Of a stretch of 64,000 nt of DNA, positions 15,629-25,800 are shown one piece after another; within the stretch, counting starts at the first letter, position 1, and each line of letters begins with the position of its first letter. Under the pieces are notes generated by a model. That model saw only the letters and a list, made by a program, of their open reading frames with translations, was not told where the DNA came from and searched no databases. Location: assembly GCF_905175375.1 (NCBI RefSeq), contig NZ_CAJIMS010000001.1, forward strand, positions 2,046,001 through 2,110,000, given 5' to 3'. The position numbers and the translations under genes were made by a program. Source of the DNA: Chryseobacterium aquaeductus (GTDB taxonomy: Bacteria > Bacteroidota > Bacteroidia > Flavobacteriales > Weeksellaceae).

Positions 15629-18103
15629 ATGATAAAGAACTGTAAAGTATTTTTTTTATTAGCATTTCTAATTTTTAGTGAGCAAAATTTATTTTCACAA
15701 GAAAAAGGAAAAGATTCTGCAGCTGTGAAAACAGATACTGCGAAGGTGAAAAAAGATGATAAAAAGAAAGCACTGATAAAACCTTTTAAGGAAATTATTA
15801 CCGATAAAGCGATTTCAGATGAAGGTGTTTTTACAGTTCATAAAGTAGACGATAAGTATTATTTTGAAATTCCTGATGCCATGCTGAAAAAGGAATTTCT
15901 TCTTGTAACGCGATTAACGAAAGCTGCCGCAGGAATGCGTTCGGGTACTTCAGGATATGCAGGAGACCAAATCGGTCAACAGGTAATTGCTTTTGAAAAA
16001 GGGCAGAAAGATAAAATTTTGCTAAGATCAATTTCTCATGTAGATTATGCAAGAGATTCTACTTCAGATATGTACAATTCTGTAACGAGAAATAATGTGC
16101 AGTCTATCATCAAATCTTTTGATGTAAAAGCTTACGGTCTCAAAAAGAATTCGTCTGTTATTGAAGTGACAGATGTTTTAAATACTGATAATGAATTAAC
16201 TTCTTTTTCGGTTTGGTCTAAGGACAATTACAGAGTCGGAGTTTTTCAGAAAGATATGTCATTTGTAAATTTCGTTAAATCTTTCCCGACTAATATTGAA
16301 ATCAACACGACAAAAACTTTCGCTAGAACGTTAGGAGCGCCTGTTACTCCTGCAATTTCGGGAAGGCCAGCTCCAAAAGTGAGTGGAAATTATACGGTAG
16401 AAATCAATTCTTCATTTGTACTTCTTCCGGAAAATAAAATGCAGTCTAGATATTTTGATCCGAGAGTTGGATATTTTACTGTAGGATATACAGATTTCGA
16501 TCTCGACCCTCAAGGTGTAAAAAAGATTTCTTTAGTTAAAAGATGGCGTCTTGAGCCAAAGCCTCAAGATGTAGAAAAATACAACAGAGGTGAATTGGTA
16601 GAACCTGCAAAACCAATTATATTTTATATTGATCCTGCCACGCCTAAAAAATGGGTTCCTTATTTAATACAAGGTGTGAATGATTGGCAGAAAGCTTTTG
16701 AAAAAGCTGGTTTCAAAAATGCAATTGTTGCAAAAGTTCCTGATCTTAAGGTTGATACAGAATGGAGTTTGGAAGATGCAAGATTTTCTGCAATAGTTTA
16801 TAAACCTTCAGATGTTCCGAATGCTTCAGGGCCATCAATCGCAGATCCTCGAACAGGTGAAATTCTTGAAAGTCATATCAATTGGTATCATAATGTAATG
16901 ATGCTTTTGAGAAACTGGTATTTTGTACAGGCTGCTCCGAATGATCCAAGAGCAAGAAAAATTGAATTTGAAGATAAATTAATGGGTGAGCTTATTCGTT
17001 TTGTTTCTTCTCATGAAGTTGGTCATACTTTAGGTTTAAGGCACAATTATGGTTCAAGTTCAACGGTTCCTGTTGAAAAATTGAGAGATAAAAAATGGTT
17101 GGAGAAAAATGGGCACACTCCTTCAATTATGGATTATGCAAGATTTAATTATGTTGCACAGCCTGAAGATAATATTGGTGATGCCGGAATTTTCCCTAGA
17201 ATTGGAGATTACGACGATTGGGCAATCGAGTGGGGATACAAAAGATTTAATCAGTTTAAAACTCCTGATGCTGAGAAAGAATTTTTGAACCAATGGGTGA
17301 TAAAAAATCTTAAAAACGAAAGACTTTGGTTTGGTACAGAAAGTAATCCTTTAGATCCAAGATCCCAAAGCGAGCAAGTAGGAGATAATGCAATGATCGC
17401 AAGTACTTACGGTATCAAAAATTTACAAAGAATTGTCGATAATTTAGAAAACTGGACGAAAACTCCCAATGAAGATTATGCAAATCTTGATATGATGTAC
17501 GATCAGGTAACTTCTCAGTTTAAGAGATATTTAGGTCACGTTTCAAAATATATCGGCGGACAGATGGAAACCCCAAAGACTGCTGAGCAATCAGGTGTTG
17601 TATATGAAGTGGTCGCTAAAAAAGATCAGAAAGAAGCCATGAAGTTTTTAAATGAAAACATTTTCACGACTCCTCAATGGCTTATCAAAAAAGATATATT
17701 TGAGAAGACGGGGAAAACGCCAGTGAAAACTGTTGAAGAGATTCAAAATGGTGTTTTAGGTAGAATTTTAAGCCCTATGGTTCTCCAAAACATTTATCAG
17801 ATGGAAGCTATTGAACCCAATACATATTCTGTTATCGAGTTGCTTTCAGATTTAAATACTTCAATTCTTAAAAAAGATAATGTTGATATTTACAATAGAA
17901 ATCTTGAGAGAAATTACATTGATTCTTTAATTAAATTGGTAGACTCAAAAACTTCAGATAAATCTGATATTTCTGCATTGGTGAGAGGAAATTTGAATAC
18001 CATTAAAAAAGAACTTTCCGCAAAATCAACTTCTGATTTGGTAAATAAATACCACTATGAAGATTTGGTTTTCCGTATTGAAAAGGCTTTGGATCCAAAA
18101 TAA
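15629..18103 (+). CDS. Secreted zinc-dependent metalloprotease (DUF5117/DUF4953 type)
   Basis: An 824-residue protein with an N-terminal signal sequence and a Lys-rich linker. A DUF5118/DUF5117-like region is followed by a metzincin-type site HEVGHTLGLRH (H462, E463, H466, H472). SIMDYARFNYV after it supplies the Met-turn. Large proteins with this layout are widespread in Bacteroidota and are annotated as zinc-dependent metalloproteases; their substrates are mostly unknown. No T9SS or lipoprotein signal is seen, so a periplasmic location is likely. The DUF6452 gene begins 7 bp after the stop. Confidence 0.88.
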   Translation: MIKNCKVFFLLAFLIFSEQNLFSQEKGKDSAAVKTDTAKVKKDDKKKALIKPFKEIITDKAISDEGVFTVHKVDDKYYFEIPDAMLKKEFLLVTRLTKAAAGMRSGTSGYAGDQIGQQVIAFEKGQKDKILLRSISHVDYARDSTSDMYNSVTRNNVQSIIKSFDVKAYGLKKNSSVIEVTDVLNTDNELTSFSVWSKDNYRVGVFQKDMSFVNFVKSFPTNIEINTTKTFARTLGAPVTPAISGRPAPKVSGNYTVEINSSFVLLPENKMQSRYFDPRVGYFTVGYTDFDLDPQGVKKISLVKRWRLEPKPQDVEKYNRGELVEPAKPIIFYIDPATPKKWVPYLIQGVNDWQKAFEKAGFKNAIVAKVPDLKVDTEWSLEDARFSAIVYKPSDVPNASGPSIADPRTGEILESHINWYHNVMMLLRNWYFVQAAPNDPRARKIEFEDKLMGELIRFVSSHEVGHTLGLRHNYGSSSTVPVEKLRDKKWLEKNGHTPSIMDYARFNYVAQPEDNIGDAGIFPRIGDYDDWAIEWGYKRFNQFKTPDAEKEFLNQWVIKNLKNERLWFGTESNPLDPRSQSEQVGDNAMIASTYGIKNLQRIVDNLENWTKTPNEDYANLDMMYDQVTSQFKRYLGHVSKYIGGQMETPKTAEQSGVVYEVVAKKDQKEAMKFLNENIFTTPQWLIKKDIFEKTGKTPVKTVEEIQNGVLGRILSPMVLQNIYQMEAIEPNTYSVIELLSDLNTSILKKDNVDIYNRNLERNYIDSLIKLVDSKTSDKSDISALVRGNLNTIKKELSAKSTSDLVNKYHYEDLVFRIEKALDPK

Positions 18104-18110
18104 TTTTAAA

Positions 18111-18575
18111 ATGAAAAGACTACTATCATTCCTTATTATATCTCTGGTCATGATTTCCTGTGGTGGAGACGACGACATTTGTGAAAGTGGAGAAGGTACG
18201 CCGAGAATGAAAATTATGTTTAAAAATGCCGACAAAATCACGACTTTAGATTCTATAAAACTTTACGTAAACTACGGCGTGAGAACAGTTGATTTGGGAT
18301 GGAGCCGAAATGCAGATTCTATATTAGTTCCTCTTCGTGTGGACGAGTCGCCTTACACAGATTTGTTTGTGAAGACTACTGCAAAAGGAGATTCTTCATT
18401 AGTGCGTGTAAATTATACCACAAAATCTATATATGTTTCACCAGGCTGTGGTGCTAAACTAAACTACGAGAATGTGAGTGGTGAACTTCTAAAAGCAAAT
18501 CCTGTAATCAAAATAGAACCCGGACAAAACTTTATTGAAAATGAAGACAAAACTAATCTTTACCTCGTTTTTTAG
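18111..18575 (+). CDS. DUF6452 family lipoprotein
   Basis: A 154-residue lipoprotein: MKRLLSFLIISLVMISCGGDD has a clear lipobox with Cys at residue 17, then the DICESGEGTPRMKI segment that I associate with DUF6452. Function unknown. It starts 7 bp after the protease gene and its end overlaps the DUF6048 gene by 35 bp, which implies coupled translation; these two families are commonly neighbours in Flavobacteriia. ATG 18111 is the right start because the frame before it lies inside the protease gene. Confidence 0.83.
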   Translation: MKRLLSFLIISLVMISCGGDDDICESGEGTPRMKIMFKNADKITTLDSIKLYVNYGVRTVDLGWSRNADSILVPLRVDESPYTDLFVKTTAKGDSSLVRVNYTTKSIYVSPGCGAKLNYENVSGELLKANPVIKIEPGQNFIENEDKTNLYLVF

Positions 18576-19200
18576 TCTTTTGGGACTGCTGGTTTCTGCA
18601 CAGGAAAATAAAGAAGCCGAAAAACCAAAGTGGAAATACGAACCCAATTTTATGGTTGGTATGGATGTATTGAATACAGGTGTTTCTTTTTTCTCAGACA
18701 GACAATTGTTTCAGGGTTTTATTTCATCAAAAATAAAAGGAAGAATTCATGCGATTGTAGAGGCTGGTTTTGAAAAAAACATTTATCAGAAAAACGGATA
18801 TGATGCAACAGCAAACGGACCTTTTGGGAAAATAGGAGCATTTTATATGCTTGCAACAGACAAAGAAAATGAATTTAACGGTTTCTATGGCGGTGCAAAA
18901 GTAGGTGGTTCATTTTACACTCAGGAATATTTTTCGATTCCTATCCGTGGATTCGGTGGTAGCAGTTCTTCGGTTTCAATGCCCCAATCATCTCAATCAT
19001 CTTTTTGGCTGGAAGGTACAATGGGTGGAAGAGTTCAGCTCTTTGAATCCAATTTTTTTATTGACGTGAATATGCAACCAAGATACCTGATTGTAACTTC
19101 AAAGCAAGATGAAGTTGTGCCAATGATTGTCCCAGGCTTTGGCAGAAGTTCATCTAAATTTAATATGGGCTTTGCTTGGAGCATTGCTTATAAGTTTTAA
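18541..19200 (+). CDS. DUF6048 family protein, probable outer-membrane barrel
   Basis: A 219-residue protein with signal peptide MKTKLIFTSFFSLLGLLVSAQ and alternating short beta-strand-like stretches, ending in SIAYKF with a terminal Phe as many outer-membrane barrels do. I recognise it as DUF6048, of unknown role. It overlaps the preceding DUF6452 lipoprotein gene by 35 bp, so the lipoprotein and barrel may function together at the outer membrane. The terminal gene of this transcript. Confidence 0.8.
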   Translation: MKTKLIFTSFFSLLGLLVSAQENKEAEKPKWKYEPNFMVGMDVLNTGVSFFSDRQLFQGFISSKIKGRIHAIVEAGFEKNIYQKNGYDATANGPFGKIGAFYMLATDKENEFNGFYGGAKVGGSFYTQEYFSIPIRGFGGSSSSVSMPQSSQSSFWLEGTMGGRVQLFESNFFIDVNMQPRYLIVTSKQDEVVPMIVPGFGRSSSKFNMGFAWSIAYKF

Positions 19201-19573
19201 TTTGGATTTTCATTCTTGAATACTTAGGCATAAGATAATACTGTTATTCTTTCAGTGATTTGTTTCCGATGATTCTACCAATAATCATCCTTTTAAGATT
19301 AAAGGTTTCCATATTTTGGCTTAAGCTTTTAATCAATATTAAAAACTTTCTCGTTATCATTTACTATTTATTATTGCTTACTTTTTATCAACTCAAGAGT
19401 AATAAAAAATTTCAAGATTCTTGTGAGGTGGTATTATTTCATTAATGTGCTAATTCCTCACATTATCATGAGTAATATTTCGTTTTCAACATATTTTTCA
19501 ACATTATGTCATTATTTTCCAAAGAAATATTTAAAATGACCTATATTTGGAGAATAAAAAAATATTTGTTTAA
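19201..19573. other. Gene-free stretch with promoter for the reprolysin-like gene
   Basis: Very AT-rich, with no gene I can support; a 61-codon frame at 19260-19445 is low-complexity and has no homologue I recognise. TATATTTG at 19542-19549 is a good -7 box for the next gene, though no -33 TTG is seen at the right distance. Confidence 0.5.
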
Positions 19574-22519
19574 ATGAAAAAATTCATTACTGCTTTATTT
19601 TGTAGCGTTATAAGTGGTACTGCAATGGCACAATGGACGGTGGCAAGCAGACCGATACGAAGTTCAAATGCAGAACTTTCAAACGTCACAAATTACTATA
19701 AACTTGATTTAGTTCAGCTTCAACAGAAGCTTAAAAATACTGTAGAATCAGGAAAAGATGCTAAACCTGTAGAGATTTCTTTACCCAATTTGTTTGGTAA
19801 AATGGAGCGATACGCTGTTTATAGTTTTCCTGTTATGGTAAAAGAGTTAGCCGACCAATATCAATTGGGATCGTATGCTGGCGTTAGTATAGACAATCCT
19901 AATAAATATCTTAGATTCTCATTATCCCCGTCAGATTTTCAATCGATGACTATTAATGAAGGACAGTACGAATTTATTGACGCTCAAAATGCAGACAAGA
20001 CAATTTATGGTGTTCATGCAAAATCATCAAATCCTGATGGTAAAAGTTTTTCATGTACTACCTCAGAAGATCCTACTGCTGTAAGTCAGCTTGGAAATCT
20101 TAAACTTGCAGGTCAGTCATTTACTAATCAGCCAACAAACTTTGCGAAAGCTTCTGATAAAAAGTATAGAACCATGCGATTGGCAATTTCTGCCACTGGT
20201 GAATATACCACTTTTCACGGAGGTACTGTCGCATCAGCACTCTCTGCCATAAATGCTACCATGACAAGAGTAAATGGTGTATTTGAAAAAGATTTGGCAT
20301 TACACTTAAATATTCAGAATTTTCCAGGTATAATTTATACTGATGCAACGACAGACCCTTATACAGGAAATTTGAATGTTCAATTACAACAAACACTAAC
20401 AGCTAATGTTGGTAACGCAAATTATGATATTGGCCATGTTTTCAATGCGGCAGGTAATAATGGTAATGCTGGTTGTATTGGTTGTGTATGTATTAATCCT
20501 GCAACATCTACATCAACTGCTAAAGGTTCTGCTTTTACTCAAAGTACAAGTCCGGTAGGAGATACGTTTGATATTGATTTTGTAGCTCACGAAATGGGGC
20601 ATCAATTAGGAGCAAATCATACCTACTCACATGTGTTGGAAGGTGCAGGAGTAAATATGGAACCAGGTTCTGGTTCTACTATTATGGGTTATGCAGGTAT
20701 TACAAATGCAAATGTGCAAATGAATTCTGATCCATATTTTCATGTTGCAAGTATCATACAGATTCAAAATAATATGGCAAGTAAAACTTGTGATATTGAA
20801 ACTACAACTACGAATAATCCGCCTGTAATTGCTGTTTTACCTACTTACAGCATCCCTAAAGGAACTGCGTTTGTGCTTACTGCATCAGCTACAGATCCTG
20901 AAAGTGATCCGATGACCTACGCTTGGGAACAATATGATGCGGCGGATGTTGCTGCAAACGTTAATGCTGATCCTATCACATTGGCAAATTTAGGAAATAC
21001 AACTTTCGGAGCTTCTTTTAGATCATTGCCTCCGACTACAAGTCCTACAAGATATTTTCCTAAATTATCATCAGTACTAAACGGTATTTTGGTAAACTCT
21101 AATAATAGTTGGGAGTCAGTCTCAAATGTAGCGAGAACATCCAGTTTTGCTGTAACGGTAAGAGATAATAATTTAAATTCTTTACAACAACAGACTAATT
21201 CTGCTCTTCAGACTATTAACGTAGGAGCAGATGGTCCGTTTAAAGTGAATGATCAATTTCAATTTGGATATACCAATGTTTCAACTCCAATTTTATGGGA
21301 TGTTGTTAATACTTCTTCGGCTCCTTATAATGTAGCAAATGTAAAGATTGATTATACGGTTGACAATGGTACAACTTGGACTGTTCTAATAGCTTCAACA
21401 CCAAACGACGGATCTGAAAACTTCACTTTCCCTGCTGCATTAAATAATCAAGTTATTAAACTTAGGATTTCAGCAATAGGCAATGTTTTCTATGCTGTGA
21501 AACCTGTGACTGTAAGTGCTACCTCTGTTTGTGGAACAAGTCCAAATGGTATTGTAGTAAATAATATTGCTCTTACAACAGCAGTTGTGAGTTGGGCTCC
21601 TGCTACGGGTGCAACCTCGTATAATATACGTTATAAAAAAGTGACTGAAACAACTTGGATGCAGACGACTTCTGCAACCAATAGTGTGACATTGAGTAAT
21701 CTTTTTGCAAATACTGCGTATGAAGTACAAGTTGCCACAGTTTGTTCAGGAATCCCAAGTGCTAACTCTAGCTCTGTGAATTTCTCTACAGCTACACCAA
21801 CCTATTGTCCTGCAGCTTCTACTACAGGAACTCCTCTTTTTATTTCAAATATTGCGGTTGCGAATGTAACTAATCCTTCGGGAGCAAGTACTTACACTAA
21901 TTTCTCTACAAACCCTGCATTGCAAATTAACTTAGTTAAAGGTGTAAACAATACTATGACAATCAACGGATCATTGACGACACCTAATTTTAATACAGTA
22001 ATGGTGTTTATAGATTATAATTTGAATGGTAATTTTGAGTCAACCGAGAGAGTGTTAAACTTTCCTGTAGCAAATGTAACTTCATTCAGCGGTTCTTTCA
22101 CAGTTCCTGCCACAGCGGTAGAAGGACAGCCATTAAGAATGAGAGTGTTATTCGCCTTTGCAGGTGCTGGTAATGCAGGTCTGAGCGGACCAGCAGCTTG
22201 GGCTTGTGGAACAAATTTCAATAATGGAGAAATAGAAGATTATAATGTTGTTGTTACAGCTCCATTAAGTACTAGTGATTTGAATATCAATAACAGTGGA
22301 ATCCAAATTTATCCTAATCCTGTAACTGATATACTAAATGTTACCAAAGTTTCTGATAAAGCAGTGTTTAAAATTTACAGCGCAGCAGGTCAGTTAGTAA
22401 GCAGTGGAAATATCACAGGTGGTAAGATTAATGTTACTTCATTAATCAAAGGTGCCTACGTGATTTCTATTACTGATAAAGGAAGAGAAGCATTCAATTC
22501 CAAATTCATTAAGAAATAA
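19574..22519 (+). CDS. Secreted reprolysin-like metalloprotease with FN3, GEVED and T9SS sorting domain
   Basis: A 981-residue secreted protease. Signal peptide ends near AMAQ (residue 20); a propeptide follows; the catalytic domain carries HEMGHQLGANH (zinc ligands H339, H343, H349, base E340) and a Met-turn STIMGYAG. A fibronectin type III domain (about residues 655-740) and a GEVED domain (VFIDYNLNGNFE to GEIEDYNVVV, about 755-895) come next. The C-terminus, IYPNPVTDILNV to KFIKK, is a type A type IX secretion sorting domain, so the protein crosses the outer membrane and may be attached to the surface. The next gene is a second T9SS protein with a closely similar C-terminal domain. Confidence 0.92.
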   Translation: MKKFITALFCSVISGTAMAQWTVASRPIRSSNAELSNVTNYYKLDLVQLQQKLKNTVESGKDAKPVEISLPNLFGKMERYAVYSFPVMVKELADQYQLGSYAGVSIDNPNKYLRFSLSPSDFQSMTINEGQYEFIDAQNADKTIYGVHAKSSNPDGKSFSCTTSEDPTAVSQLGNLKLAGQSFTNQPTNFAKASDKKYRTMRLAISATGEYTTFHGGTVASALSAINATMTRVNGVFEKDLALHLNIQNFPGIIYTDATTDPYTGNLNVQLQQTLTANVGNANYDIGHVFNAAGNNGNAGCIGCVCINPATSTSTAKGSAFTQSTSPVGDTFDIDFVAHEMGHQLGANHTYSHVLEGAGVNMEPGSGSTIMGYAGITNANVQMNSDPYFHVASIIQIQNNMASKTCDIETTTTNNPPVIAVLPTYSIPKGTAFVLTASATDPESDPMTYAWEQYDAADVAANVNADPITLANLGNTTFGASFRSLPPTTSPTRYFPKLSSVLNGILVNSNNSWESVSNVARTSSFAVTVRDNNLNSLQQQTNSALQTINVGADGPFKVNDQFQFGYTNVSTPILWDVVNTSSAPYNVANVKIDYTVDNGTTWTVLIASTPNDGSENFTFPAALNNQVIKLRISAIGNVFYAVKPVTVSATSVCGTSPNGIVVNNIALTTAVVSWAPATGATSYNIRYKKVTETTWMQTTSATNSVTLSNLFANTAYEVQVATVCSGIPSANSSSVNFSTATPTYCPAASTTGTPLFISNIAVANVTNPSGASTYTNFSTNPALQINLVKGVNNTMTINGSLTTPNFNTVMVFIDYNLNGNFESTERVLNFPVANVTSFSGSFTVPATAVEGQPLRMRVLFAFAGAGNAGLSGPAAWACGTNFNNGEIEDYNVVVTAPLSTSDLNINNSGIQIYPNPVTDILNVTKVSDKAVFKIYSAAGQLVSSGNITGGKINVTSLIKGAYVISITDKGREAFNSKFIKK

Positions 22520-22538
22520 AGAAATATCATAATACTTA

Positions 22539-22573
22539 ATAAATCCTCATGTAATTCATGGGGATTTATTTTA
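22539..22573 (+). terminator. Rho-independent terminator
   Basis: AATAAATCCTCATG pairs with CATGGGGATTTATT across a five-base loop, with one wobble pair, then a T-rich tail. It follows the protease gene. Confidence 0.8.
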
Positions 22574-22653
22574 TTCCTTAAAAGTAAATGGCTTTTTGAT
22601 GAAGTAATAACAAAAAAAAATATAATCATATACTTCAAATAACAAAAAATGAT

Positions 22654-22661
22654 TAGATTTG
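22654..22661 (+). promoter_or_regulatory. Probable -7 box (TAGATTTG) with a 160-nt leader
   Basis: TAGATTTG matches TAnnTTTG. The leader to ATG 22824 is about 155 nt and contains a small hairpin, GGTGA (22749-22753) with TCACC (22759-22763). No -33 TTG at the expected distance. Confidence 0.45.
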
Positions 22662-22823
22662 TATTTAATATAAAAATAATTATGCCTATGAATAACCCCT
22701 TTACTTTTTTTAAATCTCAAAAATGCGCCGAGCATTATTTTAACTTAGGGTGAAACTCTCACCACAATTACATTAATACAATAATTAACTTATGTGTTCT
22801 AATCTATTTAAATTATTAATAAG

Positions 22824-25800
22824 ATGAAGAAAATTTTACTAATTTTTGCACTCATACTGTCGTATCTATCGAACGCACAGGTGAGTTCATACAGTTTTGC
22901 GCAGTCAAACGGAGCCTACACAGCTCTGACGACGCCGTCAGCTGTATTGGCAACTGCAACCGCCGCTAACTCGCTGGATAATGCAGTTTATCCGGTGACT
23001 CTTCCGTTTCCTGTTTCATTTAATGGTGTAAATTATTCAGCATTAAATGTTTCTACGAACGGTTTCATCACATTTGGAACAACAGCGCCCGGAACGGCAA
23101 ACTACGTTCCGATTTCTAGTGCGGAAGGATACACAGGTGCAGTTTCTGCATGGGGTAGAGACCTTAACGCAATTGCAAACGTAACCAATGTTTTTGGAAA
23201 CGTTAGTTGGGGTGTTGAAGGTGTAGCTCCAAACAGAGAAGTTGTGGTACAATGGACTGATTTCAGACCTGTATATACAACATCTACTACAAACGCTTAC
23301 ACTTTTTCTTTTCAAATAAGATTAAGAGAAACTACCAATACTGTTGCTGTAATATACAAAGCAGGAGCATATCTTGCTGGTACTACTGCAATTGCGAGTA
23401 CAGCACAGATTGGTCTTCGAGGTACTACCAATGCTGATTACAATAACCGTTTGAATGCTACATCGTTGGCTTTTGCTAGTTCTACGGCAGGTACTGCTAA
23501 TACGAGTACACAGGCTTTCAATACTGTAAATGCTACGCCAGGATTTCCTACTGATGGCTTAACGTATACTTGGACTCCTCCAACTTGTTTCGCTCCTTCA
23601 GGTTTAGTATCTAGTGCTACATCACCGACTACTGGATCTATAGGTTGGACGGCGCCTTCAAACGTGCCAGCCAATGGATATGAGTATATTGTATCTACTA
23701 CTAATACTCCTCCAACAGGAGCCACCAGTGGAACACCTACTACCGCAGTATCCATTCCTCAAAATTCATTAACACCAGGAACTACTTATTATTTCTGGGT
23801 AAGATCTATTTGCTCACCGACAGATAAAAGTGCTTGGATAGCAGGTCCTTCATTTACGCCAGGTCAAATTGGTGGTGGTACTACTTCGGTGGGAACTTTA
23901 CCAATTTACTCTTGTTTTGGATTTAATTATTCTCAGCAGATTTATACTGCTGCAGAAGTGGCAGGAGCAATTGGGACTAATAATTTTATCACAAAAATAA
24001 GATTCTTTGTTTCCACTACTGCAACTACACAGGCAAACTACAACCAATGGGTAGTTTACATGGGTAACACAACACAAGCAAACTTTGCGACTACTACAAG
24101 CTGGATAGCTTCGACAAGTTTACAACAAGTTTACTCTGGTACATTAGCGAATATGACTAATGGTACTTGGGTTGAGCTCACTTTAACGAATCCTTTTGTT
24201 TGGGATGGTACTTCAAATATTGTTATTGCAGTAGATGAAAATGCAGGAGGCTACTCTTGTACTCAAAACTGGGGAGATTATCCTGCAGGAACGAACAGAG
24301 GAATTCTTCATTACAGTGATTCTGTAAATGCTGATCCGGCTGCACCACCTACAGCAAGTGCTAGATACAATACTATACCAAGAGTGCAGATTGTAGCTGA
24401 ATCTTTACAACCTTGTACTACAGCTCCGCCTTTAAATATTGCGGTTGGACAATTAACTCCAACTTCTGCTGGTGTTTCATGGACTCCGACCTTAGGTGCA
24501 ACGTACATTGTAAGATACAGACTAGCTCCTAGCGGTCCGTGGATTACTGTTAATTTAACAACTCCATTATCAAGCAGTTATACAATACCAGGACTTACAG
24601 AATTAACAGCGTATGAAGTTCAAGTAGCAACAATTTGTGGTGGTACTACTGGTGCATTTTCACCAAGTGTTCCTTTTACAACACCTGCTATTAGCTACTG
24701 TACATCTGGTCCTACAAGTACGACATTATATGAGTATATATCTAATGTAACTGTTGCGCCTACAGGATATGCGCCTATGGTGAGTAACTCACTTACTCCA
24801 GCACCGGTTGCTCCTTTTTACTCAAATTATACAAATGACCCTGCAAGATTGGTTACTTTAATCAGAGGAACTGCTAATAACAGTATTTCTGTTACGAAGA
24901 CTTGGCCAAACTTCCAGTATGCTGCGGGTGTAAAAGCGTGGATTGATTTCAACAGAAATGGTATTTTTGGAGACAATGCAAATGAACTTGTTCTTGATTC
25001 TCCTTCTAATACCACTGCAGTTGTAAATAATACAAACTTTACAGTGCCTACAGTTGCCCAAGGAGCTTATGCAGGAAATTTAAATCTAAGAATGAGAGTG
25101 ATCATTCAAGAAGGAGGTTCTCCTAGTCCATGTGGCGGCTTTACTTGGGGAGAAGTTGAAGATTACAATGTAAGATTAATTGATTTACTTCCTTGTACTA
25201 CGGCTCCACCATCAAATATTACAGTGACCAATATGACGGCTACTACAGCTTACGTATCTTGGCTACCTGCAGCTGGTGCAATATATCAGATCAGATGGAG
25301 ACAAATAGGTCAGGCTCTTTGGCAACAACAACCATTAGGATATGCTGATGTTACAGCTGGTCAAAGTTATTATACAATAACTAATCTTACTGAGCAAACC
25401 AATTATGAAGTTCAGGTTAAGACTATATGTAATGGTACTCCGGGTGCATTTGGCCCTTCAATCAATTTCACAACACCACCATTATCATATTGTCCAATGA
25501 TTGGAACTGGTACTAATGATTATATTTCTAATGTAAAAGTTACACCGGTGAATTTCCCTGTAATGGATAATACTTCTTTACAGACGAATTACTTTAGTTA
25601 CCCTGCACCTGCTAATTTAATTAATTTAGAGGTTGGTTCTTCAGGAAATCAATTGTCAGTATCTAAAGCATGGCAAGGTGGTACTTTTGCTGATGCAGTA
25701 GATGTTTATATTGACTTTAACAGAGACGGAACTTTTGCACCTGCTGAAAGAATTATGAATTCAGCATCTAGTACAACAACTCCGGTTACAGCTACATTTG

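Noticed and set aside
19260..19445. A 61-codon frame rich in Leu, Ile and Phe
   Set aside because: It lies in very AT-rich intergenic DNA, begins with TTG, and has no recognisable family or neighbour context; random AT-rich DNA gives such frames.
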